Source: an uncultured Oscillospiraceae bacterium (GTDB taxonomy: Bacteria > Bacillota > Clostridia > Oscillospirales > Acutalibacteraceae). Taken from it: a stretch of 64,000 bases of DNA. Position numbers and translations under genes: made by a program. The stretch's first letter is position 1. Each line of letters opens with the position of its first letter. The notes beneath the pieces are model-generated. The model saw only the letters and a list, made by a program, of their open reading frames with translations, was not told where the DNA came from and did no database searches. Positions 51,821 through 59,655 of this stretch are shown here, one piece after another. The stretch is from contig UQOE01000010.1 of assembly GCA_900542575.1 (NCBI GenBank), positions 1 through 64,000 on the forward strand, read 5' to 3'.

Positions 51821-52348
51821 GTGATTTTTATCGATACGACTAAGCAGCAGGTTCTCCATAAAATCGGTGCCTTCCTTATGGCGCTTCTCATGATAGCCAG
51901 TGTCGTTTTGATGTCCGCCTCCCGCGTCCATGCCGAGGAGAGCAGCGATTTTACGCCGAGAACAACCGCACCCCGAAACAACGCCTACTATACTTCCAAA
52001 AATAAGTATTATCAGACGGGTTATGGAATGCCGAACTGCACCGCTTATGCCTACGGCCGTGCCTATGAAATCCTGAAATCCAAACCGAAGCTTGCTATGG
52101 GCAACGCCTACGAGTGGTATGGTTATAACAAAAATAACAATTGCTACGACTACGGCCGTTCTCCGCGTCTGGGTGCCATTGCCTGCTGGGGCAGAGGCCA
52201 TGTTGCAGTGGTGGAAAAAATCAGCGGCGACAAGATTACCATTTCGGAATCCCATTACAGCGGCAAATATTTTGATACCAAGACCCTGACCCGCGGAAAA
52301 GAATCCAATTACGTAGGAAAATTCCAGGGTTATATCTATATTCTTTAA
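51821..52348 (+). CDS. Secreted CHAP-domain protein without SH3 domain
   Basis: The product (about 175 aa from GTG 51821) has a signal peptide (FLMALLMIASVVLMS core, cleavage near VHA-EES) and one CHAP domain: Cys in GMPNCTAYAYGRAYEIL and His in GRGHVAVVEKISG. It is a clear paralogue of the protein at 28110 and ends at GYIYIL, where that protein continues into its SH3 domain. No ATG or strong ribosome binding site is available upstream; a stop lies just before GTG 51821, so the start is somewhat uncertain. Confidence 0.82.
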   Translation: MIFIDTTKQQVLHKIGAFLMALLMIASVVLMSASRVHAEESSDFTPRTTAPRNNAYYTSKNKYYQTGYGMPNCTAYAYGRAYEILKSKPKLAMGNAYEWYGYNKNNNCYDYGRSPRLGAIACWGRGHVAVVEKISGDKITISESHYSGKYFDTKTLTRGKESNYVGKFQGYIYIL

Positions 52349-52385
52349 TTACAATTGTAAGCAGTTTTTAATAGTAAGCAGGAGC

Positions 52386-52420
52386 GACGATCTGCCCGGG
52401 GAGGGCAGGTCGTCTTTCTT
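52386..52420 (+). terminator. Intrinsic terminator after the CHAP gene
   Basis: GACGATCTGCCC pairs with GGGCAGGTCGTC (one mismatch) over five bases, then TTTCTTCTTT. Confidence 0.75.
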
Positions 52421-52545
52421 CTTTGGCGGGCTGGAACAGCTCACATTCGTTTGGGTCCAGAATGGCTGCCAGGAGCCGCCGGAGTATTTGATGAGACTGA
52501 TTGATGACGAATATCATAAGTTTTCAGCGATCTATGCATCCCGGG

Positions 52546-52592
52546 TATAAAAAACAGAATCCCAGTTCCGTGAGATACGGAACTGGGATTCT
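52546..52592 (-). terminator. Intrinsic terminator after the ThrE-type exporter
   Basis: On the minus strand AGAATCCCAGTTCCGT and ACGGAACTGGGATTCT form a perfect 16-bp stem over ATCTC, followed by GTTTTTTAT. Confidence 0.9.
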
Positions 52593-52616
52593 GAAATTGG
52601 CTGATTGGACAGGTCG

Positions 52617-54161
52617 TTAACTGCAGTGGCGGAACTCCTTGTCGGTGATGACCTGAGCAAGGACGAGGCCCAGGGGCAGGGCAATAACCATGAGAATGGC
52701 TTTGATGAGCCACTGCGCACCGTCACTGATATTGGTCATGCCGAGGTAATAGAGACCGCGGTACATGAACAGTCCCGGTACCATGATGACGATGGAGGGA
52801 ACCGTAAGGGAGATACGGGGGTATCCCGCTTTCTGCTTGGCGAACCAGGCCATAAGACCGGCGACAAAAGCACCGATGAAGGCCGCAATGCCGACCGGAA
52901 GATGGGCGAGGTCGACCAGCTCCAGACGAAGCGTATTGGCAATCATGCCGATGAGACCGGCAAGTGCCGCCATTTTTCGGGGTGAGTTGAACATAAGAGA
53001 GAATCCGTATACCCCGAAGAAGCTCGCCACAAGCCGCAGCAGACAGTATTCCACCGGACCGAGGGAGAGCGGGACGAAGTCGCCGGGCTCAAACCGGAGG
53101 ATGAGGGCGGTGACCCATCCGGTCAGGGTAGCCACAGTGATGATAAACAGTGCATAGGCGAGCCGCTCCAGACCGGAACGCATATCCAGTTTTGCAAGGT
53201 CGATGCCGCCGGTAATCAGCGGGAATCCGGGGATGATGAACAGCATGGAGCAGATGTATCCGACCTCATGAAGAGAGGAGACATGGAGCGCATGCTCGGC
53301 AAAAGTGATACATCCTACGTAGACGGCACAGGCGAAAGCGACGCTGGCGATGATACAGCCGATGAGGGCAATCTTTCGGTCCAGCATTCTGCGGCGGAGC
53401 CAGTTGCCCGCTCCGGCGCCGAAGAAGGCGCAGATCATTTCCGGAATGCCTCCGCCGAGCAAAAATGTGAATGCGCAGCACGCAATGGCGGACGCGAGGC
53501 CGACGTTCCAGGGCTTGTAATTACCCGGTATATTCTTGATTTTATCCAGCTGCTGGTGGAATTCATCTATGGTGTAGTTTTCCACTTCGCCGGGAAACTC
53601 TCGGACAAATGCTTCCAGAGCCTTCAGCTTGTCTGTGTTGACACCGGAGGTGTGGAGATTAAAGGTCTCCGTGTAGGATTCATTTTCATAAAAACAGGTG
53701 AGCTCCAGACTCATCAGCCCGATGTCGGCGGAAGAAGTGACTCCCAGAGCGCGGGAGACCGTGTTCAGGGATTCCCGGACACGCCAGGCACCGGTGCCGA
53801 CCGAGAGAAACATGATGCCGATACGGCCGATAAATGTGGTCTTGTCCTTCAGCGTGGCCTGGACGGCGCAACAGTTTTGACAGGCCTCTTCCGGGCTGTC
53901 CGGTTCCTCTGACAGCGCGGCAGCGGCTTCTTCGTTTTCCATGCTGGCCTCATCTATGGTGTCGTGCCATGGGATGGCCATGTGATGGGCACGGGAAAGC
54001 CTTTTTCTCTTGCTTCGGATTTCTGTGGGAGAGGGCAGGTTCTCTCTGTGCTCAGCCACAGCATCTTTTGCGGCGGCACGCACTTTGGATTTTACTTCCT
54101 CCGCACGCCCCTTTACCTGTTCCAGACGTTTGTCAGGGTCTGGAATTTTTTTCTCAGTCAT
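52617..54161 (-). CDS. Threonine/serine exporter family protein (ThrE type)
   Basis: The 514-aa product fuses both halves of the ThrE family: a first domain (DUF1212-like, about residues 95-350, with MFLSVGTGAWRVRESLNTVSRALG and LDKIKNIPGNYKPW) and a second (DUF3815-like, about 365-514, with LTVPSIVIMVPGLFMYRG). Ten or so membrane helices are visible. The first 90 residues are charged (Lys/Glu/Arg-rich) and predicted cytoplasmic. Many Bacillota encode the halves separately. It exports threonine or serine in characterised relatives; here substrate is inferred. ATG 54161 follows AGGATG. Confidence 0.82.
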   Translation of the reverse strand: MTEKKIPDPDKRLEQVKGRAEEVKSKVRAAAKDAVAEHRENLPSPTEIRSKRKRLSRAHHMAIPWHDTIDEASMENEEAAAALSEEPDSPEEACQNCCAVQATLKDKTTFIGRIGIMFLSVGTGAWRVRESLNTVSRALGVTSSADIGLMSLELTCFYENESYTETFNLHTSGVNTDKLKALEAFVREFPGEVENYTIDEFHQQLDKIKNIPGNYKPWNVGLASAIACCAFTFLLGGGIPEMICAFFGAGAGNWLRRRMLDRKIALIGCIIASVAFACAVYVGCITFAEHALHVSSLHEVGYICSMLFIIPGFPLITGGIDLAKLDMRSGLERLAYALFIITVATLTGWVTALILRFEPGDFVPLSLGPVEYCLLRLVASFFGVYGFSLMFNSPRKMAALAGLIGMIANTLRLELVDLAHLPVGIAAFIGAFVAGLMAWFAKQKAGYPRISLTVPSIVIMVPGLFMYRGLYYLGMTNISDGAQWLIKAILMVIALPLGLVLAQVITDKEFRHCS

Positions 54162-54310
54162 TCGCACACATCCTATTCAAGTTGAGAATTCTCATATTTG
54201 GTAAAACGAAACCACTATATTCTATCACAAAACGAAAGCGGCTGCACAGATCTGACGGTTGCGGATTTTCTCTGTTTTCGTTAGGATGGGGGTAAATGGA
54301 GGTGGTTTCT

Positions 54311-55258
54311 TTGCAGGACCGGAAGCATTTTGTCCACGAGGCCTGGTTTCAGCATCACTACGGCGGCATCGCCTCTTTTTTTGAGGGAATGACCATAGAA
54401 AATATTTTAGTGCCGGACTATCAAAACCGGATCTATTTCGATGCACCCAGCGACCCGGAAGCGCAAATCGGAAAAGTGCGCGGGCGGTTTCGCCACTCCC
54501 CCGTGTTTGTTCTGGACGGGCGGCAGTACAGTCTCGGGACCGACCCCGCATTTGAGCGGGAGGCGGGAGAAGATGCCGCCGATCTCGATTCGGTGCCTTT
54601 TACCGTCTACCCGGTACGCAATCCTTACGATTTCTCCGTTGAAAACTGGTACTACGATTACGAGCGCGGTTCCTTTGCCAGTTTTCGCTGGGTTTCAAAA
54701 ATGCCCTGGAAGAATCAGAGAGTGATGGCGGTCGTTCCCTACTATCAGCAGGATTTTATCAACGACGCAGTCATCGGCTTTTCGCTGGAAATGGAGCACT
54801 GCCGGATTTCCTTTCCATTCCCGCCGGATGATCGGCGGGACATGGAAACCATGGTGCTCATCAATTCGACGGGACCGCTCTATGAGAAAAAATATATTGA
54901 GCGGAGCCGTTGCCGTCGGATCTTTGACCAAATCGAGACATGGGTAAGAGATCAGCTGACGCAGAAGGAATGGAATGCCCTGCTCTCCCAAAGCCATGGT
55001 GACTTTTTCTTTGACAGCACTGCCCTGGAAGATGAGGCGCTGCAGCGGCTGTTCAGCGCACCACGGCTGGGACTGACTTACGATCCGCACCCGGATGCGG
55101 AGGAGATGCGGCGGGTTTTCGGGCAGCTGCAGACCGGGGGAATTCCATATCGAATCCCGGTACTTAAAACCTTCTGCGCTCGGGCGTGCGTGGAATGTCC
55201 GAAGTGCCGTTCCTGCATCGTACGGGATGAATGCACGCACGACGTGAATATGTTATAA
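54311..55258 (+). CDS. Hypothetical protein with C-terminal cysteine cluster
   Basis: About 315 aa from TTG 54311, preferred over ATG 54296 because GGAGGTG (54298-54304) would then act as ribosome binding site eight bases ahead. The body is soluble with FHxP-poor, aromatic-rich segments (YEKKYIERSRCRRIF, GDFFFDSTALEDEAL). The last 30 residues carry CARACVECPKCRSCIVRDEC, a C-x3-C-x2-C-x2-C-x2-C-x5-C arrangement suited to Zn or Fe-S. No family was recognised. Confidence 0.6.
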   Translation: MQDRKHFVHEAWFQHHYGGIASFFEGMTIENILVPDYQNRIYFDAPSDPEAQIGKVRGRFRHSPVFVLDGRQYSLGTDPAFEREAGEDAADLDSVPFTVYPVRNPYDFSVENWYYDYERGSFASFRWVSKMPWKNQRVMAVVPYYQQDFINDAVIGFSLEMEHCRISFPFPPDDRRDMETMVLINSTGPLYEKKYIERSRCRRIFDQIETWVRDQLTQKEWNALLSQSHGDFFFDSTALEDEALQRLFSAPRLGLTYDPHPDAEEMRRVFGQLQTGGIPYRIPVLKTFCARACVECPKCRSCIVRDECTHDVNML

Positions 55259-55300
55259 TTACATCTAATTTGGATTTTGTTATGGAAGGACTGGTCCCCA

Positions 55301-56125
55301 GTGAATTACATGGATAAACTTCAGGCTGCCGTCAATCATATTATGGACGGCGAAGATATCAAAGCACTGCCGCTTCTGCAGCAGATTACCAATCTGTATG
55401 AGTCCGATGACGCCTACAAAGAGAAGGACGGAAAAAAGAATGTCTCATTTGATGAGGATTTCGAATACCTCCTCTATGGACTTCAGGGGGACGCGGAAAA
55501 AGTAAACTGGATTCACGAGCCCATCTCGCTGGTCTACCTGTTTGAGGCCACGGCGCATATGGACCTCGGAGAGTTCGCCGCCGCCGTTCCCTGTCTGGAT
55601 CATGCGCTGGAATGGAATCCCTGCAGCGCGAAAGCACGTCTTGCAAAGGCCGATGCGCTCCTGGAGCAGGGAGATCTGGAAGGCTATTACAACGTCACCA
55701 TGGAAGCTTTCCCGTATATTTTCCACAGTGAGGAGATGGGGCAGGCATACCGCAACCTCGGCTACTATTACGGCGAGAAGGAGTCGTACGACGCCGCTGT
55801 CTCCTGCTATGGCCTCTCCATGATCTACGAGCAGTCTCAGGAGGGCGTAGACGGTATGGCCGCTCTGCAGAAAAAACACCCGGACAAGATGCATATGCCC
55901 AATGACGACGAGCTGGCGGAAATTTCGGAGCGCTATGGCTTCCCCATTACGCCGAATGCCAGTGTCCTGACGCTGGTCACCATGCAGATTCAGGGTGCCC
56001 GCGCCCACGGCGACAAGGCGACGGAAAAGAAATACCTCAATATTATCTATGATCTCAAACAGGGAGAGGCGTTTAAACAGTACACCGATTCCCTGGATAC
56101 ACAGAAGGAGGACGGCGAGGAATGA
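55301..56125 (+). CDS. TPR-like repeat protein of unknown function
   Basis: About 274 aa from GTG 55301 (ATG 55310 is an alternative; AAGGA lies 12 bases before GTG). Residues 75-185 contain TPR-like helix pairs (ATAHMDLGEFAAAVPCLDHAL; KADALLEQGDLEGYYNV; LGYYYGEKESYDAAVSCYGL). No membrane segment. It overlaps the next gene by four bases (ATGA). Function unknown; probably protein-protein interaction. Confidence 0.65.
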   Translation: MNYMDKLQAAVNHIMDGEDIKALPLLQQITNLYESDDAYKEKDGKKNVSFDEDFEYLLYGLQGDAEKVNWIHEPISLVYLFEATAHMDLGEFAAAVPCLDHALEWNPCSAKARLAKADALLEQGDLEGYYNVTMEAFPYIFHSEEMGQAYRNLGYYYGEKESYDAAVSCYGLSMIYEQSQEGVDGMAALQKKHPDKMHMPNDDELAEISERYGFPITPNASVLTLVTMQIQGARAHGDKATEKKYLNIIYDLKQGEAFKQYTDSLDTQKEDGEE

Positions 56126-56544
56126 AATCCCGAATTTCGGAGACGCTGCAGCGACATGACCGGGGCTTCAACTGTGCCCAGGCGGTTGCGTGCACTTACT
56201 GCGACCTCGTCGGAATCGAGGAAACCACCATGTTCCGCATGACGGAGGGCCTCGGCCTCGGAATGGGCTGCATGGAAGGCACCTGCGGTGCGCTCTCCGG
56301 GGCCTGCATTCTGGCCGGCTGTAAGAACAGCGGAGGCGACCTGGAGCACCCGACTACGAAAGGTCAGACCTACCAGCTTTCCCGCAAGATGGTACAGGCT
56401 TTCCAGTCACGAAACGGTGCAACCCGCTGTGAGGACCTCAAAGGTGCTGTGACCGGAAAGGTCCTCCGCCCATGTCCGGACTGCATTGCCGACGCGGCAG
56501 AATTTGTGGAGCAGTACCTGTTCCCAGAACAGTTTGCAGAATAA
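56122..56544 (+). CDS. C_GCAxxG_C_C family redox protein
   Basis: The 140-aa product matches the C_GCAxxG_C_C family: FNCAQAV near the N-terminus, then GMGCMEGTCGALSGACI and LRPCPDCIADA. The conserved cysteines suggest a redox or metal-binding function, and related proteins in anaerobes are often beside oxidoreductases. It is translationally coupled to the TPR-like gene. Confidence 0.82.
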   Translation: MKSRISETLQRHDRGFNCAQAVACTYCDLVGIEETTMFRMTEGLGLGMGCMEGTCGALSGACILAGCKNSGGDLEHPTTKGQTYQLSRKMVQAFQSRNGATRCEDLKGAVTGKVLRPCPDCIADAAEFVEQYLFPEQFAE

Positions 56545-56571
56545 CCCATCATTTTCGTAGGAGTGTGAAAC

Positions 56572-57525
56572 ATGAGTGACTCATTGGCACTGCTCTGCAG
56601 CAGCTTTGTCGAAAACAAGGAGGTCCTGAAGTCCTATTTCGGACGGGAACAGACTTCGGTCTATCCCATCTGCGCCGCTTTCTTTACGGAGCGGCAGAAA
56701 CAGGCGACAGAGGAGAATCTCAGTCTCTGCCGGGAGCTTCTGCGTTCTTCGGAGAGCCCCTCAGAGTTTCGCGGGGCAGCCATTGTCCCGGTCATTGCCA
56801 TCCTGGCGGCCGATGAGAATCCTGCCGAAAAGCTTCAGCGGGCGGTCTCTCTGTTTTCCGCCCTTCGACACGATTTCCCCGGTTCGCCCTACCTGTCTCT
56901 GGCTTCGCTTTTTGTCTCTGACATGGCAGATCCCACCGACTATCTGGTCATTGCAGATCGGGCTGCCCGAAACCGCGATATCATTGCGCGAAAACATCTT
57001 TTTCAGGAGGGGGAGGATCTCTCCATGCCTTCGGCCCTCCTGGCGGTCTCTGACCTCAAGCGGGGCATTGAGCCGAACCGGAATGAGGCGGCCTGGGATG
57101 CCGAAGTTGTCCTGACCCGCATGCAGGAGGATTTTTATACAGATGATTCTCTGCTCGCCCAGAGTCTGGTGCTCGGCATGGCCGAGGGAGATGCCCACAA
57201 ACGGGCCGAGCGCAATATTGCCTATTACAATTCGCTGGAGGAGAAACACGTCAAACTGGGAGACAGCTACTCCTACGGTATTTTTGCTTTTCTCTCCATG
57301 CTGCCGGAGAGCTTCTCCGCCATCAATGAGGCTCTCTTTCGGGCCGATAATTTTCTGGCCAACCAGAAAGGGTACAGCGGCATTTTTGCGACCAGCCGCT
57401 CCAAGCGTCTGCTGCATGCCGCCTATATGACCTCCATCTCCGGCGTGTTTCACAATGATCAGCTGTGGGATGCGCAGCAGGCGGCCATGTGCCTCGCCAT
57501 AGCAGCCTCGGCCAGCAATCTGTGA
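56572..57525 (+). CDS. DUF4003-like family protein
   Basis: The 317-aa, fully helical soluble protein starts MSDSLALLCSSFVENKEVLK and has FSALRHDFPGSPYLSLASLF and FADN-type segments that resemble DUF4003 proteins of Bacillota. Function unknown for the family. AGGAGTG precedes the start. It closes a run of four uncharacterised genes. Confidence 0.6.
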   Translation: MSDSLALLCSSFVENKEVLKSYFGREQTSVYPICAAFFTERQKQATEENLSLCRELLRSSESPSEFRGAAIVPVIAILAADENPAEKLQRAVSLFSALRHDFPGSPYLSLASLFVSDMADPTDYLVIADRAARNRDIIARKHLFQEGEDLSMPSALLAVSDLKRGIEPNRNEAAWDAEVVLTRMQEDFYTDDSLLAQSLVLGMAEGDAHKRAERNIAYYNSLEEKHVKLGDSYSYGIFAFLSMLPESFSAINEALFRADNFLANQKGYSGIFATSRSKRLLHAAYMTSISGVFHNDQLWDAQQAAMCLAIAASASNL

Positions 57526-57529
57526 AAAC

Positions 57530-57557
57530 TTGACAAATACGATGGATTTTCTATAAT
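57530..57557 (+). promoter_or_regulatory. Promoter of the Cys-leader/peptidase operon
   Basis: TTGACA (57530-57535) and TATAAT (57552-57557) are 16 bases apart, both perfect consensus. A short palindrome CATAG...CTATG follows over the start site. Confidence 0.8.
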
Positions 57558-57593
57558 CATAGTAAATAGCTATGAATGGAAGGAGCGATGGAC

Positions 57594-57659
57594 ATGACAA
57601 TGCGGCTTTGCTGTTGTATGGGTATCGCTGTCTCTGTCCATCTGCGGGTACGCACGTAA
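57594..57659 (+). CDS. Cys-Cys-Cys leader peptide (21 aa)
   Basis: AAGGAG lies eight bases before ATG 57594, and a frame MTMRLCCCMGIAVSVHLRVRT ends TAA at 57657-57659 (in-frame ATG 57588 and 57600 are alternatives). Codons 6-8 are TGC TGT TGT. The frame lies between a consensus promoter and an intrinsic terminator, the layout of amino-acid leader-peptide attenuation, here by cysteine. Polycysteine leader ORFs are known as cysteine-responsive attenuators in mycobacteria; the link here is inferred. Confidence 0.65.
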   Translation: MTMRLCCCMGIAVSVHLRVRT

Positions 57660-57680
57660 GTGCTGCACGGGAAAAATTCC

Positions 57681-57714
57681 GGCAGAACAGCTTTTTCGCT
57701 GTTCTGCCTTTTTT
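57681..57714 (+). terminator. Attenuator terminator upstream of the C39-like peptidase
   Basis: GGCAGAACAGC and GCTGTTCTGCC form a perfect 11-bp stem over six bases, followed by six Ts. The left arm AACAGC is complementary to GCTGTT of the Cys codon region in the leader peptide. Confidence 0.85.
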
Positions 57715-57732
57715 ATTGGGAGATGAATCATC

Positions 57733-58389
57733 ATGAAAACGCCGCTCCAATACCAGCGAACGGAATATGACTGCGGCCCGACTTCGGTGCTGAATGCGGT
57801 CAGCTATCTCTTCGGGCGCGAACAGATTAAGCCGGATATTCTCCGCCAGACCATGCTCATCTGCCTCGACTGCTATGGGGCGGGCGGGGCCTGCGGCCAG
57901 TTCGGTACCTCCTGCACGGCCATGATGTTTCTGAGCAACTGGTTCAACAGCTATGGAGCGCAGGGAAATCTTCCGGTCCGGTCGGAATACCTTCGTGGAA
58001 CAGGCGTGACGTTCACCGAGGGAAGCAGTCTTTTCGCAGCTATGCGGAAAGGCGGCGTGGCGGTTGTACGACTCTTTCTCGAGGATCCGCACTATGTGCT
58101 TGTCACCCGCCAGGAGGGAGATATGATTTATCTCTTCGACCCCTACTACCGCGGTGAGCCGTTTTCCGACTGCCCGGATATCCGCGTAGTCGGTGACCAT
58201 CCTTTCTCTTACAACCGAATTGTCCCGCTCTATTATCTGGAGCAGGAGACCTCAGAAACGCCTTACGCCCTCGGAGAACCGGAACTGCGGGAAGCCGTCC
58301 TGTTTTTCAATGAGAAAGTCACCGAAGTCCCGAAGCCGGATCAGGACTACACGGTGCGAAATCTGGCTGCAGGAGGGATTCTGTCATGA
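57733..58389 (+). CDS. C39-like (papain-fold) cysteine peptidase family protein
   Basis: The 218-aa protein starts MKTPLQYQRTEYDCGPTSVLNA, the peptidase C39-like signature with nucleophile Cys14. The His is in EDPHYVLVTRQ and the acid in LFDPYY. It lacks a signal peptide and the ABC transporter parts of bacteriocin exporters, so it is a stand-alone enzyme, possibly a peptidase or transpeptidase on small thiol peptides. ATGA overlap couples it to the M20 peptidase. GGGAGATG precedes the start. Confidence 0.8.
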   Translation: MKTPLQYQRTEYDCGPTSVLNAVSYLFGREQIKPDILRQTMLICLDCYGAGGACGQFGTSCTAMMFLSNWFNSYGAQGNLPVRSEYLRGTGVTFTEGSSLFAAMRKGGVAVVRLFLEDPHYVLVTRQEGDMIYLFDPYYRGEPFSDCPDIRVVGDHPFSYNRIVPLYYLEQETSETPYALGEPELREAVLFFNEKVTEVPKPDQDYTVRNLAAGGILS

Positions 58390-59522
58390 TCCGCTCCGAA
58401 CGCCTTGTGCACACCTTTGGCTCCCTTGTCGCGCTCGATGCAGAGTCTTATCACGAACGCGCAATTGCCGATTTTGTTTTGGACCGGCTCCGTTCCCTCG
58501 GGCTGGATGCCCGGGAAGACGATGCGAAAGAGCGCATTCTGTCCTACAATCGAGCTGTCTCGCAGGACGCCGCCGGCAACCTGTTCGCCGTCCTTCCCGC
58601 CACGGGACCCGGAGACCCTGTTCTGTTTGCCGGACACCTGGACACCGTTGCACCTGGAGTCGGCAAGAAACTGGTCCGCCATTCGGACGGAATGCTCACC
58701 TCAGACGGGACAACGGTTCTTGGGGCCGACGATGCGGCAGCGGTTGCGGAGATTCTCGAAGTCCTGACTGCTCTGCAGGAGGAGAAGATTCCCCATCCGC
58801 GCATTGAGGTGCTGATTGCCTCAGCGGAGGAGCCCTATGCCCGCGGCAGTGCCCAGTTTGACTTTTCCCAGGTCACCGCGAAAAGTGCGTATGTCCTTGA
58901 CCTGAGCGGCCCTGTGGGCGGAGCAGCTCTGGCAGCTCCAACGATTCTCTCGTTCAATTTGAACGTCCGCGGCGTCTGCGCCCATGCCGGCTTTGCACCG
59001 GAGGAGGGGGTCAACGCCCTTTCCATTGCCGCGCAGGCTCTTTCCAGGCTGCAGACCGGCCATGTCGATCCGCAGACCACCGTGAATTTCGGCACCGTCA
59101 CCGGCGGCACGGCCCGCAATATTGTGCCGGGCGATGTCCTTCTGCAGGGCGAAATCCGCAGCATGGACAACCGCCGCGCGGAAGAGGAACTTGCCCGGAT
59201 CCGCCGCGTCTTTGAGGACGCAGCAGAGCAGTTCGGCGGAACTATATCTCTTACGTCCGACTCCGCTTTCCCGGCCTACCGCATTTCGGAAGACTCCCCG
59301 ACGGTTCGGCGCTATCGCGCGGCCGGGGAGAAGACCGGCATACCGGTCTCATTCCAGGATACCTATGGCGGAAGCGACTGCAACCACATTAATGAACATG
59401 GCATTGAAGGAATTGTTATAGCCTGCGGGATGAACCGCTGCCACACAACTGAGGAGTGGACCAGTATCGATGAGATGACGCGGGCGGCGGAGCTTGTGCT
59501 TACGCTGGCTTCTTCTGATTAA
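58386..59522 (+). CDS. M20 family metallopeptidase, peptidase T-like
   Basis: The 378-aa di-zinc peptidase has FAGHLDTVAPG (ligand His and catalytic Asp), LGADDAAAVAEIL (bridging Asp), IASAEEPYARGS (general base Glu) and the lid domain HAGFAPEEGVNAL. NHINEHGIEGIVIACGMNRCHTTEEW gives the last His ligand. Relatives are PepT and YqjE-like exopeptidases releasing amino acids from di- and tripeptides. Cytosolic. Its position behind the Cys leader suggests it feeds on Cys-containing peptides, which is inference. Confidence 0.88.
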   Translation: MIRSERLVHTFGSLVALDAESYHERAIADFVLDRLRSLGLDAREDDAKERILSYNRAVSQDAAGNLFAVLPATGPGDPVLFAGHLDTVAPGVGKKLVRHSDGMLTSDGTTVLGADDAAAVAEILEVLTALQEEKIPHPRIEVLIASAEEPYARGSAQFDFSQVTAKSAYVLDLSGPVGGAALAAPTILSFNLNVRGVCAHAGFAPEEGVNALSIAAQALSRLQTGHVDPQTTVNFGTVTGGTARNIVPGDVLLQGEIRSMDNRRAEEELARIRRVFEDAAEQFGGTISLTSDSAFPAYRISEDSPTVRRYRAAGEKTGIPVSFQDTYGGSDCNHINEHGIEGIVIACGMNRCHTTEEWTSIDEMTRAAELVLTLASSD

Positions 59523-59534
59523 TCCGGAAAAATG

Positions 59535-59572
59535 AATGACGACCAGCCAATTACAGGCTGGTCGTCATTTTT
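59535..59572 (+). terminator. Intrinsic terminator after the M20 peptidase
   Basis: AATGACGACCAGCC and GGCTGGTCGTCATT form a perfect 14-bp stem over seven bases, followed by TTTCG. Confidence 0.85.
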
Positions 59573-59614
59573 CGTCTGCAAGGTCAAACCCTGTATGTCA
59601 CAAAGCAAGTGGAT

Positions 59615-59646
59615 CGAAAAAAGCCGACCCGGAAGGGACGGCTTTT
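59615..59646 (-). terminator. Intrinsic terminator after the secreted phosphatase
   Basis: On the minus strand AAAAGCCGTCCC pairs with GGGTCGGCTTTT over TTCC (one bulge), followed by further Ts. Confidence 0.75.
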
Positions 59647-59655
59647 GGAGATGTC

